A stretch of DNA of 64,000 nucleotides from contig OX459104.1 of assembly GCA_949775045.1 (NCBI GenBank), positions 10,215,655 through 10,279,654 on the forward strand, read 5' to 3'. This document shows positions 22,450-33,877 of this stretch, one piece after another. Origin of the DNA: Metridium senile. Lineage: Eukaryota; Cnidaria; Anthozoa; Actiniaria; Metridiidae. The translations under genes were made by a program, and so were the position numbers. The first letter of the stretch is position 1, and each line of letters opens with the position of its first letter. The notes under the pieces are model-generated. The model made no database searches, had not been told where the DNA came from, and saw only the letters and a list, made by a program, of their open reading frames with translations.

Positions 22450-23488
22450 AAACAATATGACAACACGCAACTAAATTAACACTCGACTGTGACAATCCAA
22501 ATAAGTGTGCTAAATGCTGCTCTTTGAATCCTCTTCTCATTCTACACATTAACCATATAAAAGAATTGATCAATTGGTTGAAGTTTCCTGCCTCGTCCTT
22601 TCTTGGTTACTAATAAAACTATTTTCCTGTTCTTCATCATCTTCGTCATTCAAGCTATCATAGAATTCTGGTAGAGTATCTTGCTTGTTTGAGCAGTACC
22701 TTAGATTTTCACCTTTATCAACAGTGTTAAGAAATTTATAAATAGCCATCAATGTTTCCAAGTTAGGAAAACTCGTATAAAATGAAATGTTTTCCTTTGA
22801 CTCAAATCGACTCAATGTAAAAACCAATGGATCCAAGCTTTCTAATTTACATTGAGCTTTTCTACTTGATTTTCTTTCATAAATAACGCATGTTTTGTAA
22901 GCTCTTGTTCATTACAAACAGCTTGGTAACGAAGTGATAAATCGTTGTACTCTTGATTCTTCTCGAGTAGTTCATGTTCAGTTCGTTGAATACGATCCTC
23001 GAGTACTGCTACTTTTTCTTTTAGTGCCTCAACTTCATCCTTTAAAAGTTCTTCTAGTGACTTTGAAGATACTTCGGTATGTTCAGACTCGAAAGTCATC
23101 AAACTCAGTATCACTTGATGAAGAAGCAGCGCCATTGTACATGATTGCAGTCATCATCTTTGTTTGTGAACTGTCTGTCTTTCGGTGGTTTTCTCGTAAC
23201 TGAACCAGACCATGCAAATATACTTGGAACAGCGTCATTCTTTAACTTTATTATTCCATTCAAAGAGTTTTTAACATCAGTGGGGAAAAAATGTCTTGAG
23301 CACACTTTAGTTTTTTCCTTCAGGTCGAAGTGTTTTCCCGGGTCTCGTCGAATAGCCACAATCCATTTCTCCCTCAATCCATCTGATTTGGGGAAATTAA
23401 AAAAAGAAATTTTCTCTCGAGATGTACCTATGTATCCCTTTAAGGTACATTTAGGGACACAGCAATGTGAAGGCATTTTTGAGCTCAA
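22450..23488 (-). pseudogene. THAP-coiled coil-HTH transposase N-terminus
   Basis: The first frame (23111-23488) is a complete THAP domain: HCCVPKCTLKGY, FFNFPKSDGLREKWIVAI, KVCSRHF, then a proline-flanked AVPSIF tail (C2CH). Two further frames encode a Glu/Lys-rich coiled coil (22842-23135) and ENISFYTSFPNLETLMAIYK, the block preceding the helix-turn-helix of DDE_4 transposases. In yet another frame (about 22575-22450) the HTH follows: MRRGFKEQHLAHLFGLSQSS. At least three single-base frame changes separate these parts, and no catalytic domain follows, so it is a pseudogene. Confidence 0.75.
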
Positions 23489-23618
23489 AAACGTCGACTT
23501 TAGCGATCAATAAACACATGAATTACAAGGGCGGCCATGATGAGCATGGCTGACCGGCCTCGTTTTCATGAAACTCGTCACCAATCCTAACTCAACCAGG
23601 TCTTTATGCATAGCGTGT

Positions 23619-24433
23619 ATAAGAACAGCATTAATCAGGCTACCGATCGATAATTAGTCTTTTAACATCGAAAAAGGTTTCGACGAAATTATATTCATAT
23701 TTGATAAATTCGACCATTAAATTGTTTTAGAAAAATATCTAAAACTTATGGGGTTTAGCGGAAATATTTAATTTTGTCCCATCCTAATTTTGATGCCAGC
23801 GACCAGAATCGTGGCTTAAATTGTGTTCAACTCTTAAGCAAAATTCAAAAACTCTGGTGTCCCCCAGGAGAGTATCATTGGTCCAATATTATTCTTGGTT
23901 TTCACGTGACGTCCTCAAAACGCTAAAGCTATAAAGTGTTAGCTATAAATCGCAGAAAGATGGTTTTCTTTCATTTTCATAGATGTTCTCGAAATATATT
24001 CTTCCTGAAAGTTTAGTAGGTTTTCGTTGCTATGTTTTCGAGATATTGGCGCGAAATTTCTATCACGCAATATTGTCACGCGGCTTTTTGAAGCCGTAAT
24101 TATGAAAATACATAAAAAGCCACAAATTATATCCTTTTTGCTGTTAGATATCTAATATTGTTGGTTTAATAAATAGTTTTATCTCACAATAAGCGATTAA
24201 GTTTGAGTTACACTATGACTTTCACGCTTGGATATTTAATAACAATAATAACAATGATTATCATATAAACGTATTTCCCCGCTCGCGTGCCCCTAATAAA
24301 AAACATGAAGACAAGTGATGTGATGGGACCTTACGTGTTTTGCTGAGCAGGCAGTAAAAAGACGTCTGGCCCTCTCAAAAAGGCGTACGGACCCGCTTGT
24401 CAAAAAAGAAAGGGTCATATGATAAAATACTTT
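23619..24433. other. Spacer without recognised content
   Basis: AT-rich; a CACGTGACGTC-like stretch at 23902-23912 is the only notable motif. No ORF of interest. Confidence 0.35.
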
Positions 24434-24564
24434 TTGACTGAGTTAAGTCGGGCCAGACGGGAAAATATTTGGCTTTGGTCATTTGTACTGCCCTCGCTGC
24501 GCTCGTTCACAAAGGCATAACCTCGAGCCAAATATTTTCCCGTCCGGCCATCCCACTCAGTCAA
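24434..24564. mobile_element. 131-bp foldback/MITE
   Basis: Arms of about 40 bp: TTGACTGAGTTAAGTCGGGC...AATATTTGGCT and complement, around a 50-bp loop with CTCGCTGCGCTCG. No clear target duplication. Confidence 0.6.
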
Positions 24565-24846
24565 TAAATACATATTGTGTTTATATAGCGCATCCTACAA
24601 TCTCGAATTACTATATGTTTACAAATATAAAATATGAAAACTATAAAAACTAATATATAATATCTTAACTCTTTAGTTATGTGTTGAATAGTTTGATTGA
24701 CCCTGAGAAGAAACTACAACGAAAACGTTCAGTGCGACATGGCATTAGCTAGTGATAATGAATTACGGCTTCTAGTGTAATAATTATGAGCCACAGCTCG
24801 ATACTGGAAGGTTCTATGAGAGCCGACCACCTTGCGATATATTTTT

Positions 24847-25044
24847 TTACGTTCCAAGGCAGAGTTGATCACGTCTATCGGCTAAGGTTGGAAAACCCAA
24901 GGTCTTTAGTACATCTGCACTGTAGTGGTAGCCTGGTAATATCATTCTAAAGGCTCTTTTCTGCACACGTTCCACATCCACGTTGCACGTATATACCAAC
25001 ATCGCCGCTCCATGCATATGAATTCGTCCACAGCTTGGCAGCAC
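24847..25044 (-). pseudogene. LINE C-terminal fragment
   Basis: The 65-codon frame reads VERVQKRAFRMILPGYHYSA, then LKTLGFPTLADRRDQLC. This is the conserved tail after the reverse transcriptase in CR1/L2/Rex-like LINEs of many invertebrates (VQKRAxRIIxP...L..L..R+...). No RT motif is preserved. Confidence 0.65.
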
Positions 25045-25344
25045 AAACTTTAGTTAAATTGGAGTAAAATTACATATAGTTTTACCCACTCTTTCAAGTA
25101 CTTTTATTTTAATAAAGTACACGTACGGACTGAAATCATTTAGTTTTGTCAATAAAAACCATCGATATATACATATTAAATGGTTTAATTACCTAACAGC
25201 CTTGCAGTTGAAGCAGTTGAAGCAGTCAACAAGGCTTAGTGTAGCAGGTTTGCTAAAGCTCGTATCATCGGCAACCTTTTACCAATTGAGGTCAATTTGC
25301 CGTTTTATTAACAAAGCCTTCAAAAACTGTTAGCGTGATTTTCC

Positions 25345-25826
25345 GTCCCCCGTGAAAAAATAGTACACTTCTTCTTCTTCTTCTTTTTGCCTTTTTCTGG
25401 GGATTAACCCCTTAAGGGTGTGCCTATATGGTCTAGTAGACACAGAAAGTTTGTCTTGTCCATCATCATTCGTCTGATCTGCTGTCCATCCATCAATCCC
25501 TATAGTTGTTTTTCCAATGTGATCCATTTCAGGGAACGTTCATCAAAAAGAATCTGTTTCCTCGTATCATCATTGTCCAATCTACATATGTGGGCGAGGT
25601 ACTTTAAATGTTGTTGGAGACAGAATATTCTAATTGGCTTTGTATCATTGATGCGACGTAAGTCCGCGTTAGATAGTTTAAAATGCCATCCCAGGTCCTC
25701 ATTCAGTTCGTCCTCATTCCACTCATCCTTCATTCTCCTATATCCACCCTTTACCATCCTTCTCAGAAACCCATGCCATACAACCTCAATCTTTGTTAGT
25801 TCTTTATTTGCGTAAATTAAAATCAA
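25345..25826 (-). pseudogene. LINE 3' fragment, different family
   Basis: The frame 25500-25826 contains HGFLRRMVKGGYRR and FKLSNADLRRINDTKPIRIF, then LKYLAHICR and KQILFDERS, matching the post-RT segment of RTE/CR1-type ORFs that ends near LKYxAHxxRxxN...K..LF. A frame change leads into 25330-25527, with a (GAA)n-encoded EEEEE near the end. It is unlike the neighbouring fragment at 24847, so these are separate insertions. Confidence 0.6.
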
Positions 25827-26259
25827 CTAGAATATTGTTTTAAAGACAGTTTAGCCTTGATTTATACAAAAATACTCCAGGGGGGGAGTGTTCGGTATAA
25901 TCTCTAAATGGGAGTGAAGATTTTTTCTAATCTGTACGGTTTGTTTTCATTGACAAGTAATTATTTGCAATCATAATTGTCGCTCTCTTCGATGTAGAAA
26001 ATATGGCGTTTAGATTTGTTGTTACTTTATTCAAACGTTTTCGACTACATAGTCATCATCAGGAAATGGTATAAATTACATGAAATGATCTTGTTTTAAA
26101 GGTTCATATTATTCCCAAAGGGAAAAGCTTTGCAATGTACATAGTGTTTTGTTTGTTTAGAGATGGTTTGCGTTTTTGGATGAAAAGACCTTCGCTTCAA
26201 TGATTGCTTGACCAAACAAACAATAGACCACATAAAACAATGGTGTGGGTCGGGGTTTT

Positions 26260-26464
26260 CTTCAACTGTAAATTCAATGTTGGGATGGTAGTTGTTCAGC
26301 TTATCAAGAAGTTGGTCTGGTACGCGGGTGTCCTTCTTCGTGAAAATGTCGTCAACATAGCGATCGTAGAAGCAGCTAGGTTTATGTGGACGAACAACGT
26401 CAGATTCCAATTTTAATATGAAGATGTTTGCTAGTACAGGCGACAGTGGGTTTCCCATTTTCAC
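26260..26464 (-). pseudogene. Penelope-like reverse transcriptase fragment
   Basis: Minus-strand frame: MGNPLSPVLANIFILKLE (RT motif with SP), then CFYDRYVDDIF with the YxDD-type catalytic box, then LLDKLNNYHPNIEFTVEEN. The combination is characteristic of Penelope-like elements rather than LINEs. The usual FLD block after EEN is lost by a frame change. 5' parts are missing. Confidence 0.8.
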
Positions 26465-26705
26465 TCAAACCCTAAACACAATTCAGAGCCAGCTAAACAC
26501 CTCAGGGAAAACCCACACCATTGTTTTACGTGGTCTATTCTTTGTTTGGTCAAGCAATCATTGAAGCGAAAAATCACCGAAGGTCTTTTCATCCAAAAAC
26601 GCAAACCATCTCTAAACAAACAAAACACTATGTACATTGCAAAGATTTTCCCTTTGGGAATAACATGAACCTTTAAAACAAGATCATTTCATGTAATTTA
26701 TACCA

Positions 26706-26744
26706 TTTCCTGATGATGACTATGTAGTCGAAAACGTTTGAATA
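26706..26744 (+). ncRNA. Hammerhead ribozyme-like motif with intact core
   Basis: CTGATGA (26710-26716), stem II GACT-ATGT-AGTC, then GAAA and a palindromic AACGTT stem III. Stem I can pair TTC with GAA on either side. The same motif is inverted at 26034-26068 (minus) in the other arm. Short stem III and this order match hammerheads of Penelope-like elements, which work as dimers. Both conserved boxes are intact, so self-cleavage is plausible. Confidence 0.6.
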
Positions 26745-27199
26745 AAGTAACAACAAATCTAAACGCCTTATTTTCTACATTTTCTTTATATTCTTCAGGA
26801 ATCGAGCCACACTCTAATCCACTAGCTGAGACTGTATTAATATTTGTCCTGATTCAGATAAGTTCATGATCAAATTCAGTCGACGTCTGTTGACCATGCT
26901 TTTCAATAGCCTTGCTTCCTTGACAGATTCTTATTTCAAGTCCATTATGTAAACTACTGAGTAGCCGGTAATAATGTACCTACTTTAACGAAAAAAACAG
27001 TCTATTATGTGATCACTTCTGAATAATGAATAAATTATAAAAATTAAAAGAAATCATTCATTCATAGAATTGGTCACCCTGTGGTAAGATTGGTCACCCT
27101 GTGGTAAGACTTCGTCACCCTTAGCAACATGCATAACTTATCAATTCACAGGGCCCCGAATTTTCTTACCGACGGTACAGTTGGTACCGCTCGTGAATC

Positions 27200-27909
27200 A
27201 GCACGATCCAACTCAAAATTCAACACGTTATACGCCGTTCTTAAATAACACAAAGCAAAAATCCCCGTTCTTAAATGATATTATTTATAACTCAAAATAC
27301 TACTCAGCCTTCAACATGTTATACGCCGTTCCTAAATATTAACACAAAGCCAAAGTCCCCGTTCTTATACGATATTATTTATAACTCAAAATACTACTCA
27401 GCCTTCAACATGTTATACGTCGTTCCTAAATATTAACACAAAGCCCAAATCCCCGTTCTTATACGATATTATTTATAACTCAAAATACTACTCAGCCTTC
27501 AACATGTTATACGCCGTTCCTAAATATTAACACAAAGCCAAAATCCCCGTTCTTATACGATATTATTTATAACTCAAAATACTACCCAACCCTTCAACAT
27601 GTTATACGCCGTTCTTAAATAACACAAAGCAAAAATCCCCGTTCTTAAATGATATTATTTATAACTCAAAATACTACACATGTTATACGCCGTTCCTAAA
27701 TATTAACACAAAGCCAAAATCCCCGTTCTTATACGATATTATTTATAACTCAAAATACTACTCAACCCTTCAACATGTTCTACGCCGTTCTTAAATAATT
27801 CGAAGCCAAAATCACCGTTCTTACGACTGACAACCTTCAACATATTATACGTACGCCGTTCTTAAATAATACAAAGCCAAAATCACTGTTCTTACATGAT
27901 ATTATTTAT
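27200..27909. repeat. 94-bp minisatellite
   Basis: The unit contains ATGTTATACGCCGTTC, ACACAAAGCCAAAATCCCCG and GATATTATTTATAACTC. The marker GTTATACG recurs at 27227, 27318, 27412, 27506, 27601 and 27682, then 27778 (mutated), with spacings 91, 94, 94, 95, 81 and 96. The array is interrupted at TTTAT by the 2.8-kb element and resumes at 30696-30765. Confidence 0.85.
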
Positions 27910-30695
27910 CAGTCCGGGAAAGTAGTCAAATTTGCGCACTTTGCTACGTCACAGCTTGGCGGCGCGAGTCTCCTGTGGTGCAAATTTACATTCGTAGCTA
28001 TTCGTAAAGTTTCCTAGCCGAAAACTCTATTCTTTTCTAGAGTCTTTACCTAGAAAACCCTGTAAACTTGTAGCCAGAAAGTTTATTTATTCATATGCAA
28101 CGTGTGATATCACAAGACCTGCGCGAAGATCACGAAAATGGAAAGTTTATTATCGACTGTGCTTCAAGACAAACATGCGAAAACTCCAAAAGGTAATGTA
28201 TTTGTGTTGTTTTCATATTGTTCGGAAATTTCTTAGGCCTCCAGGAAAATCTGGTAGAAACTAGAGATATCATAGTTTATATTGTATGTAGTCGCTTTTG
28301 TGGGCATGTCGAAGTTTTTGTGGGCAAGATGTTTGTTTCAAGCAAACCGGTATTTATAGACATGAAACTCTATCTCCCTGCATGGCATGTTAGACTACAT
28401 ATCGAAACTGTACTCTCAATCGTCTACGATTTACCCTTTGATGATATAGTAGAGTGATTTTCCGTCGTGAAACAAAGTTGGGTATCTATTTTGATAGGAA
28501 GAACTTTAATATTAATACAGTAGATATATAATTTAGATGAAATTCGAATAGACAAAAACCTAGCAAAAACCCTAGGAATTACAATAATAATGATAATAAT
28601 AATATTAACTGAATGTCAGTGAGGAAGAGTTGAGTGATCACAAAAAATGGAAATATGGCCCTTCTGCCTGGTGTATATAAGCTAGCTCAACTATTTATTT
28701 TTGCAATCACTGATACTAATATATGAATACATAATAATGACACTAATAATTATTATCACAAACATTAAAGTTTTTTTTTTACAAAAATACTGGTGTAATT
28801 TAGTGGACTTGATTGGTTGTAGACAATAATATGTGTAACAATTTCAGACATTGTACCCGGCGGGCCACTGAGATGTATTGATAAATATTATTAATTATTA
28901 TTACTATTATTATTATTTTATTGTTATTAATCATTGCAATAATTATAAAACCACAGATGCATGGATACTGGCTAATGAATGCCATATACTTATACCAGCT
29001 AACACATATAACTCTAATAGAAACAACTCAGTTATAGTGCATATTAACTAGTTATGTACTTCTGGTTATACTAGTATGATTGGTTCATGTCTAATGCTAG
29101 CCCAAATGGATATACATGGCTATACATAGCTATATACATACATGTATATGATTACGGCTGAATACTACTACAGGCATAAAAATACCTTATACTTTCCTCT
29201 TTTCAATATGCTTAATTTTCAATTGCCAGCCCCACTTTTCAATATGCTCTGCGGTCCCTACTATTACTAAGTTACTGTGCTGCCACAATTACTAGAGTGG
29301 TCTAATAGGTAAAATCACACGACCATTAATGATGTCAGCAGTACAGTATCAGTAGACATTGTCTCAATTCCTCAGAATTAATTCAACATGAACAATCAAG
29401 TTTGCTAGAACATTTACACCAGTATTAATTTCAAAACTATTACTATAATGTTTGTGGGAATAAGAGTTAATAACTGTGTGACATTAGAGTACATATTCTC
29501 TATAGTGTACTACCAAATATTTTTCTAAATACTTCTAAAAGGGGGGGGGACTAAATCAAATTATCATATTTGATAATGATTGTAATAGGTATTAACTTTG
29601 AGAAGAACTTGTATGAGAAATAGATAAAATAGTAAGATATAAACCCAACATAATTGTAAAATATATTTTTATTTACTGATTTAACTATATGATTCAAATA
29701 AAGTGTTTTTGTTTTTAGATTTGAGAAGAAAGACAACAGAGAAAAGAGGATCATGCTTCAATAAATAGATGTTATTACTTCAGTAACAGAGTGGTTTTCA
29801 TAAACACATACTGTGAAACAACATTTAAGGCATAAAAAATTGAAAACAAAACAATTAGAAAGTGATATGAACAAAAAGTGTTTCACAGGTTTATGAAAAC
29901 CACTTATTAATTCTACGTTTCCAAGTTTCTATTTTATTATGACAAATACATTATACATGTAACAAGCACATGATGAATACAAATGTTCAAATATATTTTT
30001 AATTTATCTTCAGTGATTAGTTGTTTCAATTACAACCCAGCAATAACCAAAGGTCCAGTCATCACTGATTTCTAATGACTTGGAGTTTATTAAAGATTAT
30101 TGGGGACATGAACTACATGACATGAATAACAGTTCGAATTGTCGGTACAGCCACAACATTCTGTAGTGTATAAAGTTCATTGATTTGAACACTTTTGAAC
30201 CAACTGCATTCAAAATTACTCGAAATTTTTGATAAAAGATTAGCTTAGTCAGATACATTCCGAAGGAATCTTTGCGAAATAAATTATTCCCTTTCTTTGA
30301 TAAAGGTATTTTTCAATCGAATCACTTCACAAACTTACATTTAAGGATTTTTGTCGAATTCCTCGACGTATATGTATTAAAAGGGCAGTTCGGCAAGAGA
30401 AATGACATAAAAGTAGCCTTTAGTCTGGATAATTCCCACCAATGCACATTGTTAACATCTCCGAGGATTCCTTGATGTCAATTCATGACTACAGTTGTGT
30501 TTTAGCTAATTTTTCATAGAGAAATATGACTCAAAACTCTTCGAATCGCCACTGCCTCGAACGACTCTCGTGTTAGCCATTTTGTTCTAGAACCATAGTT
30601 ACTATGGAGACAAGGAACTTGCGATCTTATTGGTCGAGCAGTTGTTTACATCGTGACGTTGCAAGGTGCGCAAATTTGACTACTTTCCCGGACTG
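27910..30695. mobile_element. 2.8-kb TIR element inserted in a minisatellite
   Basis: TIRs begin CAGTCCGGGAAAGTAGTC and match over about 35 bp (one mismatch), flanked by TTTAT on both sides (27905-27909, 30696-30700), a clean 5-bp duplication. The minisatellite on either side shows the empty site. Inside the left end, ATG at 28138 opens an 18-codon exon-like stretch ending at AAAAG|GTAATG. Inside the right end (minus), ATG near 30570 opens about 24 codons. The rest has no long ORF, so it looks non-autonomous. The CAGTCCGG terminus links it to 6291-9231. Confidence 0.8.
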
Positions 30696-30764
30696 TTTAT
30701 AGTCACGATCTAACTCACAATACTACTCAGCCTTCAACATGTTATACGCCGTTCTTAAATAATA

Positions 30765-30912
30765 CAAGGCCAAAATCTATGTTTATGTCGTTCTCAAAAC
30801 GATCAAGAAGCCTTACACAACGACTTCAATGCCATAATATTACTAGAATCTATATTTATGTCGTTCTCAAAACGCCGATCAAGAAGCCTTACGGCTTCAA
30901 AGCGCCATAATA
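30765..30912. repeat. Tandem duplication of about 75 bp
   Basis: ATCTATGTTTATGTCGTTCTC ... CCATAATATTACTAG occurs twice in a row with small differences, directly after the minisatellite remnant. Confidence 0.7.
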
Positions 30913-31548
30913 TTACTAGTATTGAATTTGCAAATTATTTATCTACTGCTTTTTTAATTCTTTTATTTATAGTTAAAGTAAATAGAACACAATAAGCAAA
31001 CAAACAAAAACACACACACACAAAGGATCGAGAGGAACGGATCAGGGAGGAGGGAGAAACAGCAAAAATAAATAGGGAGACAAAAGAGAGGAGAAAAGAG
31101 CAAAAACAAATAAAAATAGAGAGAGGAGGGAGAAGGTCGATTATGAAAAATTAGTAGGCCCTTTGCAGGACTTGGTCACGTGCCTAGATACCGCATAGCA
31201 ACATGAGTTTTGAAGGCAAAGATGCCTTGCGGGGTAAAAAAAAATTACAAAACAAAACACTTCATCTTTGGAGATCGTTTATTCTTTAGTTATAAGTGTC
31301 AATTCTATATAATACTTAAAATTCTTCCTCTATTAACCTGTCATCCGTCTTACTTCCTAGAAATTTGTTTTTCACATGGAAAGTTAGCGGTTTTTTTCTG
31401 GTTTTCTTTTCGTTGATGAACTAAATTATATTAAATTTTCCTTGCAAATTGAATTTTTAAACACACAGTTATGTTTACTTTGTAATGGAGTAGCATTTAT
31501 TTATTAGCAACTCATGTAATGCATTTGTATGACATCACTTATTGTAAC
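30913..31548. other. Spacer with purine-rich tract
   Basis: AT-rich sequence, a GA-rich tract at 31020-31135 and then AT-rich sequence downstream of gene B's stop. No gene seen. Confidence 0.4.
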
Positions 31549-33877
31549 TTAACAATTAGGAAACAATCCTTTACTTTTTGACATAGCATACATGGTATAT
31601 TTTCCTATTTTCTCAAGCATTTTAAGAAAATCGCGGAAAAGATTGCCTTCACAGTCATTCTTCTTCATTTCAAAACATTTGTAGACGCTCTCTTTGATAG
31701 ACTTAACTAAGCACTTCTCCTTCTTCATGTCTGTAATCATGGTCTTTGCGATGTAGTCTGCACACTCATTATTGACTTTGATATCGCATTGTTCCACTAC
31801 ATCAGAGTCTATATGAGATAGAAATGGAATTGTTGTTAGGTTTGGCATATAATACTCAAGTTATCATATCTAGCACTAACTATTGCAATGTTTGTCTAAA
31901 GGCGCATTTGCACATATCTCAATACAATGAAATTTAAATGTTTCTTCTCATTTTGAGTATCTTTAATTGATAATGGCACAGCGTCTTTAATATTAATAAT
32001 GAAGTTGTTAATGATGACTTTAGGATAATGGTTGTATTGATGAAGATGATATGATATGATGGTTATAATAAGAATGAGGATGATTATTATAATAATAATC
32101 AAGATAATGATAATGCCACCATGCTACTAAAACTTACCAAGGTCTGGAAATTCACCCACTTTTTTGTCTTTTAGGTTTTGTAGGATGAGAAATAGCAATT
32201 CCAAATTAAATATGAAGGTATAGAAAAGTTATGGAGAAATAAATATGATGAAGAAATAGAAGAAGACAAGAAGACAAAAACGAGAACAAGAACGAGAACA
32301 AGACGAGAACGACAACGTCAACGAGAACGATGACAAAAACGAGAACGCGAACGTGAACGTGAACGAGAACGCGTGAACAAGAACGCGTGAACGAGAACGA
32401 GAATGGGAACGAGAACGAGAACGAGAACAAGAACAAAAACAAAAACGAGAACAAGAACGAGAACAAGTCAAGAACGTGAACGTGAACGAAAACGAGAACA
32501 AGAACAAAAACAAGAAGAGAACGAGAACGTGAACGTGAACGAGAACGAGAACGTGAACGTGAACGTGAACGAAAACGAGAACAAGAACAAAAACAAGAAG
32601 AGAACGAGAACGTGAACGTGAACGAGAACGAGAACGAGAACGAGAACGAGAACGAGAACGAGAACGAGAACGAGAACGAGAACGAGAACGAGAACGAGAA
32701 CGAGAACGAGAACGAGAACGAGAACGAGAACGAGAACGAGAACGAGAACGAGAACGAGAACGAGAACGAGAACGAGAACCAGTCGAGAACGTGAACGAGA
32801 ACGAGAAAAATAAATGAGAGAAAATGATACCGAAGATGAAAAAGAAAGAAAAGCCCGAGTAAAAGAAATTTATAAAAAAGGATTTCTTACATTAAAAAGA
32901 TTTACACGTTTCAAGCTAAAAACTTTCCTTACTATTGGATATTGCTATCAAATCTTTTGCAATGCCTTCTGGATCAAGGCAAACTTTGGTTTTCTTATTA
33001 ATAGTCATATGCTCAGCGATTTCTCCCCGTAACAGGTTTAAGAATTTGCCGGAGCAGGTCACGGAGTCACGGTCGCTAAGGCAGCTTCCAAACTTCTGTA
33101 AACATATAAGAAATAAGAAACATAATTATGTTAAGGATTAATTTTTTATCTCATATCAATATAGAAAAAAAATTTTTTAGTATTTGAATATTTGCTCGTA
33201 CTCGCGATCGACCCTTGATCAAGAAGACGATAGGCCAGCAGATTCACCTCGCTTGAGCTGAATAGAATTGATATAGATAATATAGCATTTTCGGTGAGAT
33301 ATCATAAAAGTGACAATAATAAATGGCATTTTCATAGCATCTATCCAAGCCTCTCTTAAGCGCTTCACAAAGTGCAACTCAATATAAATAAATTACAATA
33401 AATTAAAAACATTAGTAGGTCTTTTTTTTTTAAAAGATAGGTTTTAAACTGTCAAAAGAGTGGATTTTGTCATGGCAAGCTATTCTAAATTTTAGACTAA
33501 TTTTGCTTTCTTTTCTTCTTTTTCTGCTCCTTTTTTGTTATTTTCTTTTTTATTTGTTATTTTATTTACTCTGTACTCTGTAACGTGAAACATTTGAGTA
33601 TATAATTCCTTTACGAAGACAACTGAGTAAAAATAGGCCTTTTTCTTTTGTAATCTTTAGTTGTTTGGTAAATATATAATAAAACATTACCTTATAGGCA
33701 TCGCAAAAAACGGTCCGTACTTCTCCATTCTCGTCGCCCGCCTTCCAAACATCTATGAAGATTCTACTGCATTTAGCAACATGAACTTTTTCACAGTCCT
33801 TAAGATTGTAAGACTCATGCAGCCTTAAGAAAGAGAAAAACCGCAGCAAATAAAGCAGTCCTGATACAGTAAATCAT
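31549..33877 (-). pseudogene. Gene B: paralogue of gene A, probably inactivated
   Basis: Homologous exons (minus): 33691-33877, 32933-33095, about 32138-32185 and 31549-31808. The last exon is the same length as in gene A (260 nt) and encodes CDIKVNNECADYIAKTMITD in both. Two lesions are visible. Exon 1 has four extra bases (GCAT) just after the signal-peptide codons, shifting the frame (187 versus 183 nt). The exon 3 acceptor reads AC where gene A has AG. Exon 3 is 48 nt in gene A, so skipping it would keep frame, but the 4-bp insertion still puts a stop after MIYCIRTALFAAVFLFLKAA. An alternative start downstream would lose the signal peptide. Otherwise Cys positions are conserved, so inactivation looks recent. 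Confidence 0.7.
32280..32812. repeat. (GAGAAC)n satellite in intron 2 of gene B
   Basis: A hexanucleotide array, nearly perfect from 32612 to 32778 and mixed with GTGAAC and AAGAAC variants to its left. It reads Glu-Asn in one frame, which explains the ENENEN ORF. Gene A has only a few such units (17778-17805) at the homologous site, so the array expanded after duplication. Confidence 0.9.

Larger units (their letters stand above)
20112..23618. mobile_element. 3.5-kb TIR element with SAP-SWIM and THAP genes
   Basis: Left end ACACGCTATGCATTTAGCCC and right end (complement) ACACGCTATGCATAAAGACC give TIRs of about 42 bp. AT precedes the left and follows the right end, a 2-bp target duplication. 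Two converging decayed genes lie inside: SAP-SWIM on the plus strand and THAP-coiled coil-HTH on the minus strand. The catalytic parts expected after SWIM (a YqaJ-type nuclease in relatives) and after the HTH (DDE transposase) are absent, so the middle (21243-22450) is a deletion or decay product. Partner genes and 2-bp duplication fit an ISL2EU-like element; that assignment is from memory of the family. Confidence 0.7.
25992..26781. mobile_element. Palindromic Penelope-like element terminus
   Basis: Arms 25992-26252 and 26508-26781 are inverted copies, about 260-270 bp each, of the same 3' end of a Penelope-like element. Each contains a C-terminal coding tail and a hammerhead-like motif. The left arm is joined to a reverse transcriptase fragment on the minus strand; the right arm is the same terminus on the plus strand. 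The spacer is about 255 bp. Inverted terminal copies are known for Penelope-like elements, but a head-to-head pair from two insertions is also possible. Confidence 0.7.

Noticed and set aside
23145..23513. 122-codon plus-strand ORF
   Set aside because: Antisense of the THAP domain exon.
27200..27909. CRISPR-like array
   Set aside because: Units of 94 bp are repeated in full with no distinct spacers, and the context is eukaryotic; it is a minisatellite.
32403..32794. Long Glu-Asn / Arg-Thr ORFs
   Set aside because: They are reading frames through the (GAGAAC)n satellite, open in several frames on both strands.
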